The position numbers and the translations under genes were made by a program. From Clostridiales bacterium (GTDB taxonomy: Bacteria > Bacillota > Clostridia > Christensenellales > CAG-138), in assembly GCA_012517905.1 (NCBI GenBank), contig JAAYUE010000013.1:75106-139105 (forward strand): a DNA stretch of 64,000 bases, given 5' to 3'. The notes beneath the pieces are model-generated. The model did no database searches and was not told the DNA's origin. It saw only the letters and a list, made by a program, of their open reading frames with translations. This document shows positions 8,094 to 17,105 of this stretch, in pieces (within the stretch, counting starts at the first letter, position 1; every line of letters begins with the position of its first letter).

Positions 8094-9293
8094 TTATTCC
8101 GGCTTCGGCGCGCCGCAGTTCGAGCAGAATTTTCCGGTGTTACCGGTCTGCCCGCATTTGGGGCAGGTCCAGCCCGCTTCGGGCCTCGCCGCGCCGCAGT
8201 TCGAGCAGAACTTGCCGGTGTTGCCGGTCTGTCCGCACTTCGGGCAGGTCCAGCCCGATGCCGCGGCGGCCTGCTGCTGTTGCTGCTGGCCCATGCTGTA
8301 CAGCGTTGCGGTATTCGCGCCGCCCGCGTTGGCGGCCGCGTTCATGCCCGCAAACGCCATGAAGGCGCCGTTTTCGTTCTTGGCCGCGTCCTGCATGGCC
8401 TGCGCCTGCGCGTTGGCGAGCACCGCCGCCGCCATGGTCGGGTCTTTCAGCGCGCCCGCCTGCTGGAGCTGCTTGATGCGCTCCTCGTCTTCCGGCGAGG
8501 CCGTAACGGAGCTGACGCCAAAGGACGCAATCTCGATGCCGCGGAGCTCTTTCCACTCGGCGGTGAGCACGTCGTTAAGCGCGTTGGCGATCTCCTTCGT
8601 GTGTCCCGGCAGCGCGCTGTAGCGAAGGCCGAGCTCGCTGATGGTCGCAAACGCGGGCTGCAGCGCGGTCAAGAGCTCGCTCTTGAGCTGGCTGTCGATC
8701 TCGTCCCGACGGTAGTCGCTCTCCACATTGCCGCAGATGTTTTTATAAAACAGGATCGGATCGCAGAAGCGGTAGGAATACTCGCCGTAGCAGCGAATCG
8801 CGATGTCGATGTCGAGGCCGACATTTTTGTCCACCACACGGAAGGGAACGGGGTTGGGCGTGCCGTATTTATTGCCGATGATCTCTTTCGTGTTGAAAAA
8901 GTATACGCGCTGATCCTTCGCCGTGTCTCCGCCAAACGTGAAACGGCGGCCGATGATCTTGAGCGACTCGAGAAGGCCTTTGCCGAATCCGCCGTAAAAG
9001 AGCGAAGGTTCCGTAGATTTATCGTATACGTATTCGCCGGATTCCGCGGTAAAGTCCACGACCTTGCCTTGTTCGACGATCATCATGAACTGTCCGTCGT
9101 TGACGGCGACGATGGACCCGTTTGTGATGATGTTGTCGGAAGCCTTGGTGTTGGAGCTGCGCTTTTCGTTGACGCGCTTCAAGCCCTTGCTGACGAGGAC
9201 GTCTGCACCCATGGCCTCACAGTAAAAATACTCTCTCCATTGATCGGCCAGTACGCCGCTGATCGCGCCGCCGGCTGCGGATAATAAACCCAT
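8094..9293 (-). CDS. SPFH-domain protein with two C-terminal zinc ribbons
   Basis: A 399-residue protein of the virion-core/YdjI-type SPFH family. The N-terminal ~300 residues carry the SPFH region (DNIITNGSIVAVNDGQ, then PVPFRVVDKNVGLDIDIA). A Gln/Ala-rich linker follows, then two near-identical zinc ribbons of the form WTCPKCGQTGNTGKFCSNCG in the last 53 residues. The DNA of the two ribbons is an 81-bp tandem duplication. In B. subtilis relatives sit with phage-shock-like genes; none is seen here. The start is the ATG at 9293, 8 bases after GGAGG, rather than an in-frame ATG at 9323 that overlaps the -10 box. Confidence 0.88.
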   Translation of the reverse strand: MGLLSAAGGAISGVLADQWREYFYCEAMGADVLVSKGLKRVNEKRSSNTKASDNIITNGSIVAVNDGQFMMIVEQGKVVDFTAESGEYVYDKSTEPSLFYGGFGKGLLESLKIIGRRFTFGGDTAKDQRVYFFNTKEIIGNKYGTPNPVPFRVVDKNVGLDIDIAIRCYGEYSYRFCDPILFYKNICGNVESDYRRDEIDSQLKSELLTALQPAFATISELGLRYSALPGHTKEIANALNDVLTAEWKELRGIEIASFGVSSVTASPEDEERIKQLQQAGALKDPTMAAAVLANAQAQAMQDAAKNENGAFMAFAGMNAAANAGGANTATLYSMGQQQQQQAAAASGWTCPKCGQTGNTGKFCSNCGAARPEAGWTCPKCGQTGNTGKFCSNCGAPKPE

Positions 9294-9321
9294 CGCTCTA
9301 ACCTCCATATTTGATGCTTTC

Positions 9322-9350
9322 ATTATACCAACGGCGGTTTTATTTGTCGA
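9322..9350 (-). promoter_or_regulatory. Promoter of the SPFH gene
   Basis: On the minus strand TCGACA (9345-9350) and TATAAT (9322-9327) are separated by 17 bases. The transcript would begin a short distance before the SD site. Confidence 0.75.
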
Positions 9351-9399
9351 GATGATAGCGCCGTAACAATCGTTTCACAGAAGCGGTCGTTATGAGAGG

Positions 9400-9429
9400 G
9401 TGACACGCCAGCGCAAAAGGTGGTATAAT
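9400..9429 (+). promoter_or_regulatory. Promoter of the spoVB-like/yabN unit
   Basis: GTGACA at 9400-9405, 18-base spacer, TATAAT at 9424-9429, diverging from the SPFH promoter. Confidence 0.6.
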
Positions 9430-9519
9430 ACCGCCATCGCGGGCGTCCATGCGCACGCAGATCGAACGAAAATCTGATGCGCCGCAGCGCCTGCTCCGGC
9501 GAAAAGGTATTGTTTTACT

Positions 9520-11118
9520 ATGGCAAAAAACGAAAAGAAATCGTTTGTCAAGGGCGCTTTTATCCTCGGCGCGGCGGGGCTGATCTGCAAAGTCATCGGC
9601 GCGTTTTTCCGCATTCCGCTCTACAACATGCTCGGCGACGGCATGCAGTATTACGAGGCGGTGTACCCGTATTATTCCACGCTGCTCGTCATCAGTTCCG
9701 CGGGACTGCCGACGGCGATTTCGCGCATGGTCGCCGAGCGTACCGCTCTGGGCGATATCGCGGGCGCAAAGCGCGTGTTTCGAAAGTCCCAGGTGCTGCT
9801 GCTCGCCATCGGGCTCGTCACCACGGCCCTCATGTATTTCGGCGCGGATTTTCTCGCGCGCACGACCGTCGGCCCGCTGGCCGCGCCATCGTTTCGCGTG
9901 ATGTCGCCGGCGCTTCTGATCGTTTCGCTCATGTGCTCCTATCGCGGTTATCTGCAGGGGCTTCAGCAGATGACGGGCACGGCCATGTCCCAGCTTGCGG
10001 AGCAGGCAGGAAAGCTGGCCATCGGGCTGTATCTCGCGTCCCGCTGGATGGGCCGCGGGCTGGAATATGGCGCGATGGGCGCAGTCGCCGGCGTCACGCT
10101 GTCGGAGCTGCTCGCGCTGATCGTCGTCGGTGCGTTCTATCTCTTCCGCAAACGCGACCTCGAGCTTTCCGCGACGGCTGCAGACGAGCCCTCGAGCGAA
10201 AGGGGCATCATCCGCGGTCTTCTCGCAATCGCGATTCCCGTCACGATCGGCGCTTCCATCATGCCCATCACCGGCATTGCGGACGCTTCACTGATCAAGA
10301 GCACGCTGCTTTCCATCGGCTTCAACGAAGCGGAGGCGTCGATGCGCTATGTCGCGCTGCGCAGCAATGTGACCAACATCATCAACATGCCCGCGGTGCT
10401 CACCATCGCGCTGGCGATGAGCCTCGTGCCCGCGATCTCTGCGGCGCGCACGGCAAAGGATCAAAAGACCATCCACACCGTGTCCGCCATGGGCATCAAG
10501 CTCGCCATGTTTATCGGCATCCCTTGCGCGGTCGGCCTGTTCGCGCTCTCCGCACCCGTGATCGACCTGCTGTATGCGATCGACGCCGAGCGGCTTTCGA
10601 TCGCAAGCGCGCTGATGCGCACCTCCGCCGTCGGCGTAATCTTCCTTTCGCTGGTGCAGACGCTCACGGGCATTCTGCAAGGCGCGGGCAAGCAGCACAT
10701 CCCGGTGGTCAACCTCTTCATCGGCGGCGTGGTCAAGGTCGTGCTCATGCTCACGCTCATGCGAAATCCGCACATCGAGATTCAGGGCGCGGCGATCTCC
10801 ACGACAGCCTGCTATACCGTCGCAGGCGTGCTCGACGCGATCTATCTCATCCGCTATACGAAGCTGAAGCTCAACGTTCTGGATACGTTTATCAAGCCGC
10901 TCGTCGCCTCGCTGATCATGGGCGGCGCGGCGTATTTCAGTTATGAATTACTCTATCAAAAACTCTCCTCCAATACCATCGCCACGGCTGGCGCAATCCT
11001 CGTCGGCGTCGCGCTGTACCTCGTCGTCGTGCTGTGGACGCGCATGTTTACGGAGGAGGACCTCGCATTCATCCCCGGCGGTTCGATCCTTGCCAGAGCG
11101 CAGTTCGGACGCCGCTGA
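9520..11118 (+). CDS. SpoVB/YabM-type polysaccharide flippase (MOP superfamily)
   Basis: A 532-residue polytopic membrane protein of the oligosaccharide flippase family. The N terminus (SFVKGAFILGAAGLICKVIGAFFRIPLYN) and the STLLVISSAGLPTAISRMVAERTA stretch are typical of SpoVB and YabM proteins, which move lipid-linked envelope precursors across the membrane in spore formers. About 14 hydrophobic segments are spread along the length. The SD site is weak (AAAAGG, about 12 bases away). The next gene is yabN/mazG-like, 22 bases downstream, and HU follows, matching the yabM-yabN neighbourhood of Bacillota. Whether it acts in sporulation or vegetative growth cannot be told here. Confidence 0.88.
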   Translation: MAKNEKKSFVKGAFILGAAGLICKVIGAFFRIPLYNMLGDGMQYYEAVYPYYSTLLVISSAGLPTAISRMVAERTALGDIAGAKRVFRKSQVLLLAIGLVTTALMYFGADFLARTTVGPLAAPSFRVMSPALLIVSLMCSYRGYLQGLQQMTGTAMSQLAEQAGKLAIGLYLASRWMGRGLEYGAMGAVAGVTLSELLALIVVGAFYLFRKRDLELSATAADEPSSERGIIRGLLAIAIPVTIGASIMPITGIADASLIKSTLLSIGFNEAEASMRYVALRSNVTNIINMPAVLTIALAMSLVPAISAARTAKDQKTIHTVSAMGIKLAMFIGIPCAVGLFALSAPVIDLLYAIDAERLSIASALMRTSAVGVIFLSLVQTLTGILQGAGKQHIPVVNLFIGGVVKVVLMLTLMRNPHIEIQGAAISTTACYTVAGVLDAIYLIRYTKLKLNVLDTFIKPLVASLIMGGAAYFSYELLYQKLSSNTIATAGAILVGVALYLVVVLWTRMFTEEDLAFIPGGSILARAQFGRR

Positions 11119-11140
11119 CCAAACACCGGAAAGGCGACCC

Positions 11141-12562
11141 ATGCAAACCATCACCATCGTCATACTGCCCGCGCCTGGCGCGCTCACCTGTGCCCAGAAA
11201 GCGGCGCTCGAAAGCGGCGCGCCCCTGTTTTTGCAGACGGACAGGCATCCGTCCGCGGAAGCGCTTGTCTCGCTGAAACGCGTCAGCACGTCCATGGACG
11301 ACCTGTTTGACACGGCGGAGGATTTCGACGCGCTCAACGCCGCCATCGCCGAGCGGCTCTGTGAGGCGGGCGAGTGCGTCTATGTCGCCACCGGCAGCGT
11401 GGAAAACAGCCAGCTCCCCGCAATCGAAAGGGAAGCGAATGCGCGTGGGATCGCCGTCTCCATTCTGCCGCACCTGTCGGCCGGAGACGTTGCGTTTCCG
11501 GAGCGGCCGCGCGCCGTTTCCATCAGCGCGCACGACCTGCCCCAGCAGATCGATCCGGAGCGGGATTGCGTCGTCGAAGAGATCGACTCGCGGATTGCGG
11601 CGGGGGATGCGAAGCTGTTTTTGAGCGAATTCTTTCCCGATGAATATCCGGTGTCTCTTGCGTCGATTCAAACGAACGGCGCATACGCCGTCTCCGATAT
11701 CAGCCTCTGCGATCTCGACCGGCAAAACGCATACGACGCGACGACGATCCTGTACGTTCCGCATTGCGACTACGAAGCGCGTGTCCGCCACGGGTTTGAC
11801 GACGTGATGCGCGTGGTGCGCCGCCTGCGCGCGCCGAACGGCTGTCCCTGGGACCGCGAGCAGACGCATGTTTCGCTCAAAAACGCGCTGCTGGAAGAGA
11901 GCTATGAGCTCATCGACGCGATCGACGAGGACGACGACGCGCACATCTGCGAGGAGATGGGGGATGTCCTGCTCCAGTTCGCGCTGCACGCGGCGATCGC
12001 CGAGGAGCAGAGCGCGTTCACCGCGCGGGACGCCTGCACGGAGCTCGTCGAAAAGCTCATCTACCGCCACCCACACGTATTCGGCGGCATCCGCGTGAGC
12101 GGTTCGGACGAAGTGCTGAAAAACTGGGATGCGCTCAAGATGGCGCAGCGGAACCAGAATACGCAGACGGAAGTGCTTAAAAGCGTTCCGAAGAGTTTCC
12201 CGGCGCTGCTCAGAAGCCGCAAGGTGCAGAAAAAAGCGGCGGACGTCGGGTTTGACTGGAGCAGCGCGCAAGAGGCGTTTTATAAAATCGCCGAGGAGAC
12301 GGAGGAACTGCGGCAGGCGATGGAGCAGAGCGGCAACGTCGAGGAAGAGATGGGCGACTTGCTGTTTGCCGTGGTCAATGTGGCGCGCCTGCTCAAGCTG
12401 GAGCCGGAGTTTCTGCTCCAGCGCGCGGCGGACAAGTTCATTTCGCGTTTTGAAACGATGGAATTCCTCGCGCTTATGCAGGGCCGCGCGCTGAAGGAGC
12501 TGTCCTTTGAGGAACAGGACAAACTGTGGGAAGAGGCCAAAAAGTGCCGAATTACGGAATAA
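11141..12562 (+). CDS. YabN-like protein: degenerate methylase-like domain plus tandem MazG domains
   Basis: A 473-residue protein with two parts. Residues 1-210 align by pattern with the tetrapyrrole-methylase-like half of YabN (ITIV start, RHPSAEAL, DLPQQIDP, a final DLDRQ and TILYVP). Residues 215-473 are two MazG nucleotide pyrophosphohydrolase domains; the first has CPWDREQTH, the acidic LEESYEL and EEMGDVLLQ, the second EETEELRQ and EEEMGDLLFA. MazG enzymes hydrolyse NTPs to NMP and pyrophosphate. In the N-terminal half the glycine-rich SAM loop expected near residue 8 is replaced by LPAPGA and the second loop by ATGSVE, so methylation looks unlikely. The ATG at 11141 has only a modest SD (GGAAAGG). 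Confidence 0.9.
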   Translation: MQTITIVILPAPGALTCAQKAALESGAPLFLQTDRHPSAEALVSLKRVSTSMDDLFDTAEDFDALNAAIAERLCEAGECVYVATGSVENSQLPAIEREANARGIAVSILPHLSAGDVAFPERPRAVSISAHDLPQQIDPERDCVVEEIDSRIAAGDAKLFLSEFFPDEYPVSLASIQTNGAYAVSDISLCDLDRQNAYDATTILYVPHCDYEARVRHGFDDVMRVVRRLRAPNGCPWDREQTHVSLKNALLEESYELIDAIDEDDDAHICEEMGDVLLQFALHAAIAEEQSAFTARDACTELVEKLIYRHPHVFGGIRVSGSDEVLKNWDALKMAQRNQNTQTEVLKSVPKSFPALLRSRKVQKKAADVGFDWSSAQEAFYKIAEETEELRQAMEQSGNVEEEMGDLLFAVVNVARLLKLEPEFLLQRAADKFISRFETMEFLALMQGRALKELSFEEQDKLWEEAKKCRITE

Positions 12563-12578
12563 ATTCACAATTTAAGGC

Positions 12579-12607
12579 TTGCCAATCCGCGTCAAGATTG
12601 ATACAAT
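12579..12607 (+). promoter_or_regulatory. Promoter of the HU gene
   Basis: TTGCCA at 12579-12584, 17-base spacer, TACAAT at 12602-12607. Confidence 0.75.
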
Positions 12608-12644
12608 GTTCCAGCAACCAAAAATACATGGAGGTTATTTCACA

Positions 12645-12917
12645 ATGAATAAAACCGATTTGATCGCGGCTGTCGCGGAGAAGAGCGAACTCTCAAAGAA
12701 GGATGCCGAAAAGGCCGTTGTCGCTTTTCTGGGCGCCATCGAAGAGTCCCTGAAAGCCGGTGAGAAGGTTTCCATCGTTGGTTTTGGCACCTTCGAGGCG
12801 AAAGTCCGTCCCGCCCGCAAAGGGCACAACCCGCAGACCCGTAAGGAGATCGACATCCCCGCGTCCAAACTGCCCACCTTCAAGGCCGGCAAAGCGCTTA
12901 AGGATTCGCTCAACTAA
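12645..12917 (+). CDS. hup: HU-family DNA-binding protein
   Basis: A 90-residue nucleoid protein that binds and bends DNA as a dimer. It begins [14 protein letters not shown], has the GFGTFE turn, the arm region [11 protein letters not shown] with the DNA-intercalating proline, and ends [17 protein letters not shown], all standard HU features. GGAGG at 12630-12634 is 10 bases from the ATG. It has its own promoter and a strong terminator, so it is expected to be expressed alone at a high level. HU next to yabM/yabN-like genes is a common arrangement in Clostridia. Confidence 0.97.
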   Translation: MNKTDLIAAVAEKSELSKKDAEKAVVAFLGAIEESLKAGEKVSIVGFGTFEAKVRPARKGHNPQTRKEIDIPASKLPTFKAGKALKDSLN

Positions 12918-12935
12918 AAAGAATCGCGTTTCTTT

Positions 12936-12970
12936 CGCCGCAGGGAAGCTTCCCTGCGGCGTTTCTTTTT
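12936..12970 (+). terminator. Terminator after hup
   Basis: A 26-base perfect palindrome (12936-12961, CGCCGCAGGGAAG arm) followed by TTTCTTTTT at 12962-12970. Confidence 0.9.
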
Positions 12971-13045
12971 GCGCAAAAAGCTGCCGTCGAACACCGGTGC
13001 AAAAATCGCATCTGCCGTGTCGAATTATGAATTTTCGACAAGAAC

Positions 13046-13074
13046 TTGATTCCGTCGGCGTTTTGAGCGATAAT
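13046..13074 (+). promoter_or_regulatory. Promoter of xpt-guaA
   Basis: TTGATT at 13046-13051, 17-base spacer, GATAAT at 13069-13074. The leader to the xpt start is about 30 bases, too short for a purine riboswitch. Confidence 0.65.
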
Positions 13075-13111
13075 AGACGCATTATTTGGCATGGACGGGG
13101 GATGATGCAGC

Positions 13112-13687
13112 ATGAAACAGTTTCATGATCGAATCCGCGCCGAGGGGCGCGTGCTTCCGGGTAACATCATAAAGGTGGACGGCTTTTTGAATCACCGCGT
13201 GGATACGGCGCTGATGCGCGACATGGCGAAGGAATTCAAGAGCCGTTTTGATTTAACGGGACTGACGGCCGTTTTGACGGTGGAAGCCTCCGGCATCGCG
13301 CTGGCGACCATCTGCGCGGAGGAGTTCGGCGTGCCGATGGTATTCGCCAAAAAAGCGAAGTCGGACAACATCGAGGGCGGGCTCTATAAGAGCGAAATCT
13401 ACTCCTACACCTATAAAAAGAAATTTACGCTGATCGTCGCGAGCCAGTGGCTCGGGCCGCAGGACAAAGTGCTGATCGTGGACGACTTTCTCGCCAACGG
13501 CGAAGCGTTGCGCGGGCTGGTCGAAATCGTGGAGGAATCCGGCGCGAAGCTGCTCGGCATCGGCGTCGCCATCGAAAAAGGGTTCCAGCCCGGCGGACAG
13601 CGCCTGCGCGACGCGGGCGTGCACCTCGAATCGCTTGCCATCATCGAGAGCGCGGACGAGTCCGGCATCGTCTTTCGGGGGGAGTAA
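13112..13687 (+). CDS. xpt: Xanthine phosphoribosyltransferase
   Basis: Salvage enzyme that converts xanthine and PRPP to XMP in the cytoplasm. Its 191 residues match the family length. The N-terminal ILPGN-like region (RVLPGNIIKVDGFLNHRVD), VEASGIALA and the PRPP-binding VLIVDDFLANGEA are present. A run of G (13097-13101) lies about 10 bases before the ATG. The stop is 3 bases before guaA, which takes XMP to GMP, so the two genes form a short xanthine-to-GMP route. Family members in Bacillota are often under a guanine riboswitch; the short leader here rules that out. Confidence 0.95.
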   Translation: MKQFHDRIRAEGRVLPGNIIKVDGFLNHRVDTALMRDMAKEFKSRFDLTGLTAVLTVEASGIALATICAEEFGVPMVFAKKAKSDNIEGGLYKSEIYSYTYKKKFTLIVASQWLGPQDKVLIVDDFLANGEALRGLVEIVEESGAKLLGIGVAIEKGFQPGGQRLRDAGVHLESLAIIESADESGIVFRGE

Positions 13688-13690
13688 GTC

Positions 13691-15214
13691 ATGCAGGAAC
13701 GTGTCGTCGTCCTCGACTTCGGCGGACAGTACAACCAGCTCATCGCGCGCCGCGTGCGCGAGGCGGGCGTCTACAGCGAGCTGATTCCGCACGACGCGCC
13801 GATCGAGCGCATCAAGGGAGACGCGCTGAGCGCGGTCATCCTCACCGGCGGCCCGGACAGCGCCTACGAAGAGGGCGCGAAGGCCTGCGACAACGTGGTG
13901 TTCTCGCTCGGCGTGCCGGTGCTCGGCATCTGCTATGGCATGCAGTATATCGCCAAGGTGTTCGGCGGCGAAATCGCCTCCGCGCCCATTCGCGAGTATG
14001 GACACACGAAGATCCGTTTTGCCGATCATCCGCTGTTTGCCGGCCTCGGCGGCGTCGTCTGGATGAACCACAACGACTCCGTGACGCGCGCGCCGGAAGG
14101 GTTTACTGCCATCGCTTCCACGGACGCCTGCCCCGTCGCCGCATTTGCGGATGAAGCGCGAAAGATCTACGGCATTCAGTTTCACGCCGAAGTGACGCAC
14201 ACCGAAAACGGTCAAAAGCTCTTTGAAAACTTCCTCAGGCGCGTCTGTGGCCTTCGCTGCGATTACAGCGCGGCAAATCTCAAGGACGAACTGATCGCCA
14301 GGGTGCGCGCGCAGGTCGGCGGCGGGCGGGTCATCGGCGCGCTCTCCGGCGGGGTGGATTCCTCGGTCGCCAGCGTGTTGGTGCATGAGGCCGTAGGCGA
14401 TCAGATGACGTGCATCTTCGTCGACCACGGCCTGCTCCGCGAAAACGAAGCGCAGCAGGTCATGCAGGTCTACCGCGACACGCTCTCGCTCAACATCATC
14501 ATGGTGGACGCGCGCGAGCGCTTCCTGAATAAACTCGCGGGCGTAACCGAGCCGGAGAAGAAGCGAAAGATCATCGGCGAGGAGTTCATTCGCGTATTCG
14601 AGGAGGAATCGAAAAAGCTCGGCGGCGCGGAGTTTCTGCTGCAGGGCACGATCTATCCGGACGTGATCGAGAGCGGCACGAGCAGCGCGAGTACAATTAA
14701 GAGCCATCACAACGTCGGCGGACTGCCAAAGGATATCGGGTTCAAAGGGCTTGTCGAGCCGCTTCGCATGCTGTTTAAGGACGAGGTGCGCGCGCTGGGC
14801 GAGTCGCTCGGCATTCCGCACGAGCTCGTCTGGCGTCAGCCGTTCCCCGGGCCGGGGCTTGCCATCCGTGTGCTCGGCGATGTGACGGAGGAAAAACTCG
14901 CCATCTTGCGCCGCAGCGACGCGATCTTCCGCGAGGAAGTTAAAAACGCGGGGCTTGCCGAGGCGATCTGGCAGTATTTCACGGTGTTTACCGGCATGCG
15001 CTCCGTCGGCGTGATGGGTGACCTTCGCACCTACGATTATGTCATCGGCGTGCGCGCGGTCACCTCTACGGACGCCATGACGGTCGAGTGGGCGGAGATT
15101 CCGTATCCCGTTCTGCGCCGCATCAGCGAGCGCATCATCGGCGAGGTGCCGCATGTCAACCGTGTCGTCTACGACATCACCAGTAAGCCCCCGGGAACAA
15201 TCGAGTGGGAATAA
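13691..15214 (+). CDS. guaA: GMP synthase (glutamine-hydrolysing)
   Basis: Converts XMP to GMP with ATP and glutamine. The 507-residue protein has the class I glutamine amidotransferase domain first (GICYGMQ with catalytic Cys near residue 82, and IQFHAEV carrying the catalytic His), then the ATP-pyrophosphatase domain (SGGVDSSVA near 218) and the C-terminal dimerisation domain ending [18 protein letters not shown], the canonical GMP synthase end. The SD lies in the xpt 3' end (GGGGGGAG). A hairpin terminator follows 42 bases after the stop. Confidence 0.98.
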   Translation: MQERVVVLDFGGQYNQLIARRVREAGVYSELIPHDAPIERIKGDALSAVILTGGPDSAYEEGAKACDNVVFSLGVPVLGICYGMQYIAKVFGGEIASAPIREYGHTKIRFADHPLFAGLGGVVWMNHNDSVTRAPEGFTAIASTDACPVAAFADEARKIYGIQFHAEVTHTENGQKLFENFLRRVCGLRCDYSAANLKDELIARVRAQVGGGRVIGALSGGVDSSVASVLVHEAVGDQMTCIFVDHGLLRENEAQQVMQVYRDTLSLNIIMVDARERFLNKLAGVTEPEKKRKIIGEEFIRVFEEESKKLGGAEFLLQGTIYPDVIESGTSSASTIKSHHNVGGLPKDIGFKGLVEPLRMLFKDEVRALGESLGIPHELVWRQPFPGPGLAIRVLGDVTEEKLAILRRSDAIFREEVKNAGLAEAIWQYFTVFTGMRSVGVMGDLRTYDYVIGVRAVTSTDAMTVEWAEIPYPVLRRISERIIGEVPHVNRVVYDITSKPPGTIEWE

Positions 15215-15255
15215 ACAATATCGATCATTCGAATAATACAGATCATTCAAATCAT

Positions 15256-15284
15256 AAAAGGCGCGATCATTCGCGCCTTTTATG
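15256..15284 (+). terminator. Terminator after guaA
   Basis: AAAAGGCGCG / CGCGCCTTTT (15256-15265 and 15272-15281) around a 6-base loop. The loop lies in the third copy of an 8-base word GATCATTC (15223, 15241, 15265). Confidence 0.85.
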
Positions 15285-15498
15285 TACTTCGGGATAAGGG
15301 GTAATCGTGGCGCGACAGCAGACTATGGTATAGTATTGAATGATGCTTACTGTTTCTTTCGGTGATGAAGGTGTTTCATAAATCAAATATATGGTATGGT
15401 TGGAAGGGAAGATAAAATGCATGAAGATCACTAACAGTATATGCATTCTCGGCATACTCGGTTTTGTTTCGTTTTCAGTTATAGAAAGGTAATCACGA

Positions 15499-16551
15499 AT
15501 GAGCAAAAAGAAACGTCTGGTTCGAATTCTCAGAATCATCACACCCTTCGTAGCGATAGCCTGCATCATGATATTCACGCCCATGTCCTTGGACATCGTG
15601 TCTATTTGGGCAGCGCCGTTGCCGGATACCGTGCAAGAGCAAATTGACGGCGCGGTGAAGCATGGGCTGGATGGTGTGATCGTCTATGTTGATCAGGCCG
15701 GTAAGGCCCCGGCATTCTATTCTGCTGGCTGGAAAAATAAAGCCGCACAAGTGCCGGCCGATCCGCATGCTTTGTTCAAAATTGCCAGCATCAGCAAGCT
15801 ATATATCGCCAGCGCTGCCGCAAAACTGGTCAATAGCGGTAGCTTATCGCTGGATGAAACTCTCGCTGATTATTTGCCTGACCTTGCGGGAAGGATTGAA
15901 TATGCGGATCAGATTACCCTGAGAATGATGCTGCAACATCGCAGCGGCATCCCCGATTTCATTGACCAGGATGGATTCGACTGGTTCACGCCGCAGACAG
16001 ACGTCGACAAGGTTCTGGAACTGGTATTGGATCAACCTGCGGATTTCAAGCCGGATGCTCGCTACAGTTATTCCAATACAAATTATCTGCTGATTGGCCG
16101 TATCCTTGACAAAGTGCTGGGATACAGTCACCAGCAATATATAGGCAGGGAAATCCTGGCTCCTCTCGGGCTGACCGATACATACTCTTCACTCGACCAG
16201 ACGGATTTCGAAGATGTCGCCAGCGGGTATTGGGTTCAGTACGATTTTGACAGCAGGCAGCTTGATTTTGTAGTCCCAGGCGGATCGATGATCGCAACGG
16301 CGCAGGACGTCGGTATATTTTTGAGAGCGTTGAATGATGGCTCATTGCTGAATCATGAGGAGCAGGCTATCTACTCCTCCATTTATGAATATGGACATAC
16401 CGGCTGGTTGCCGGGATACTACAGCATCGCGCGCTACCACGAGGACATTGATACGGTCGTGGTTCAGTTTGTGAATACGACCGGCGGAAACACGATCTGG
16501 CTTTCTAATATCGTTTATAATCGGATTGTCAAAATTCTGCATGCGCAATAA
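15499..16551 (+). CDS. Class C beta-lactamase-related serine hydrolase, membrane-anchored
   Basis: A 350-residue member of the beta-lactamase/transpeptidase-like family. An N-terminal hydrophobic segment (about residues 12-34) suggests a signal anchor, placing the catalytic domain outside. The nucleophile motif SISK (about 96-99), the second motif YSN (about 189) and the HTG motif (about 296, in GHTGWLPGY) are all present, so it should be active. Relatives are D-amino-acid hydrolases, esterases or carboxypeptidases; a true beta-lactamase role is not implied. The gene is visibly richer in A+T than guaA, and the flanks (15285-15498 and 16552-16786) hold no other gene, so recent acquisition is possible. 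AAAGG lies about 10 bases before the ATG. Confidence 0.88.
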   Translation: MSKKKRLVRILRIITPFVAIACIMIFTPMSLDIVSIWAAPLPDTVQEQIDGAVKHGLDGVIVYVDQAGKAPAFYSAGWKNKAAQVPADPHALFKIASISKLYIASAAAKLVNSGSLSLDETLADYLPDLAGRIEYADQITLRMMLQHRSGIPDFIDQDGFDWFTPQTDVDKVLELVLDQPADFKPDARYSYSNTNYLLIGRILDKVLGYSHQQYIGREILAPLGLTDTYSSLDQTDFEDVASGYWVQYDFDSRQLDFVVPGGSMIATAQDVGIFLRALNDGSLLNHEEQAIYSSIYEYGHTGWLPGYYSIARYHEDIDTVVVQFVNTTGGNTIWLSNIVYNRIVKILHAQ

Positions 16552-16786
16552 GCCAAATAATAAGACAAGCAGGCTGTGTGAAGGGAGATCGTTTCTCCGT
16601 CTTGAGATTCAGCGGGATATCTTTGGTTAACTTTTGATATCAGAATTTCAAAAAAAGCAACAGGGTGTTTTAGACAAAAAATACAATTAAGATAACCATT
16701 AGCGATCAAAATTCGTTATAATAAACTGACAGTGATCGAATGGGAATGATAACCAAACCATAACGACATTATATGGAGGGAAAGCA

Positions 16787-17041
16787 ATGTCTTACTATTA
16801 CGTCATCGGCGTCCGGATGGACAACAGAATCGGCAACGCGGCACAGTTTCAAAAGGTGCTGACGGAGAACGGCTGCAAGATCAAAGCGCGCCTTGGCCTG
16901 CACGAAACCAGCGCGGAGCTCTGCGCGACGGACGGGCTGATCATCCTCCAGCCGTACGGCGAAAAAGAGGAGATCGAGCAGCTCGTGAAAGATCTCAACG
17001 CCCTCGAGGGCATCAAAGCCAAGATGATCGACCTGAACTAG
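16787..17041 (+). CDS. Small ACT-like (ferredoxin-fold) protein
   Basis: An 84-residue protein with the layout of a single ACT/ferredoxin-like fold: beta strand YYYVIGVRM, helix around NAAQFQKVLTENG, strand IKARLGLHE, strand GLIILQPYG, helix EIEQLVKDLNALEG and strand IKAKMIDL. This resembles the small TM1266-type regulators found in anaerobes. The function is not established; sensing of a small ligand or metal is a guess from the fold. GGAGG at 16773-16777 gives a clear SD. A TATAAT at 16717-16722 may belong to its promoter, but no good -35 was found. Confidence 0.65.
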   Translation: MSYYYVIGVRMDNRIGNAAQFQKVLTENGCKIKARLGLHETSAELCATDGLIILQPYGEKEEIEQLVKDLNALEGIKAKMIDLN

Positions 17042-17070
17042 CCTACCAACTGAAAACCGCACCGACCACA

Positions 17071-17105
17071 CAGCCCGGACGCATCAGTTTTCGGGCTGCG
17101 TTTTT
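17071..17105 (+). terminator. Terminator after the ACT-like gene
   Basis: CAGCCCG (17071-17077) pairs with CGGGCTG (17092-17098), loop 14 bases, followed by CGTTTTTG. Confidence 0.65.

Noticed and set aside
10943-11140. An upstream extension of the YabN-like gene
   Set aside because: It overlaps the end of the SpoVB-like gene in another frame and does not resemble YabN; the start at 11141 gives the usual ITIV beginning.
13020-13111. Possible purine riboswitch before xpt
   Set aside because: Only about 30 bases lie between the predicted transcription start and the gene, and no aptamer consensus was found.
13253-15250. A long open frame on the minus strand over xpt and guaA (665 codons), and similar ones opposite rny (1368-2993)
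   Set aside because: They come from the high GC and codon bias of the real genes on the other strand; they show no protein motif, and xpt, guaA and rny are certain.
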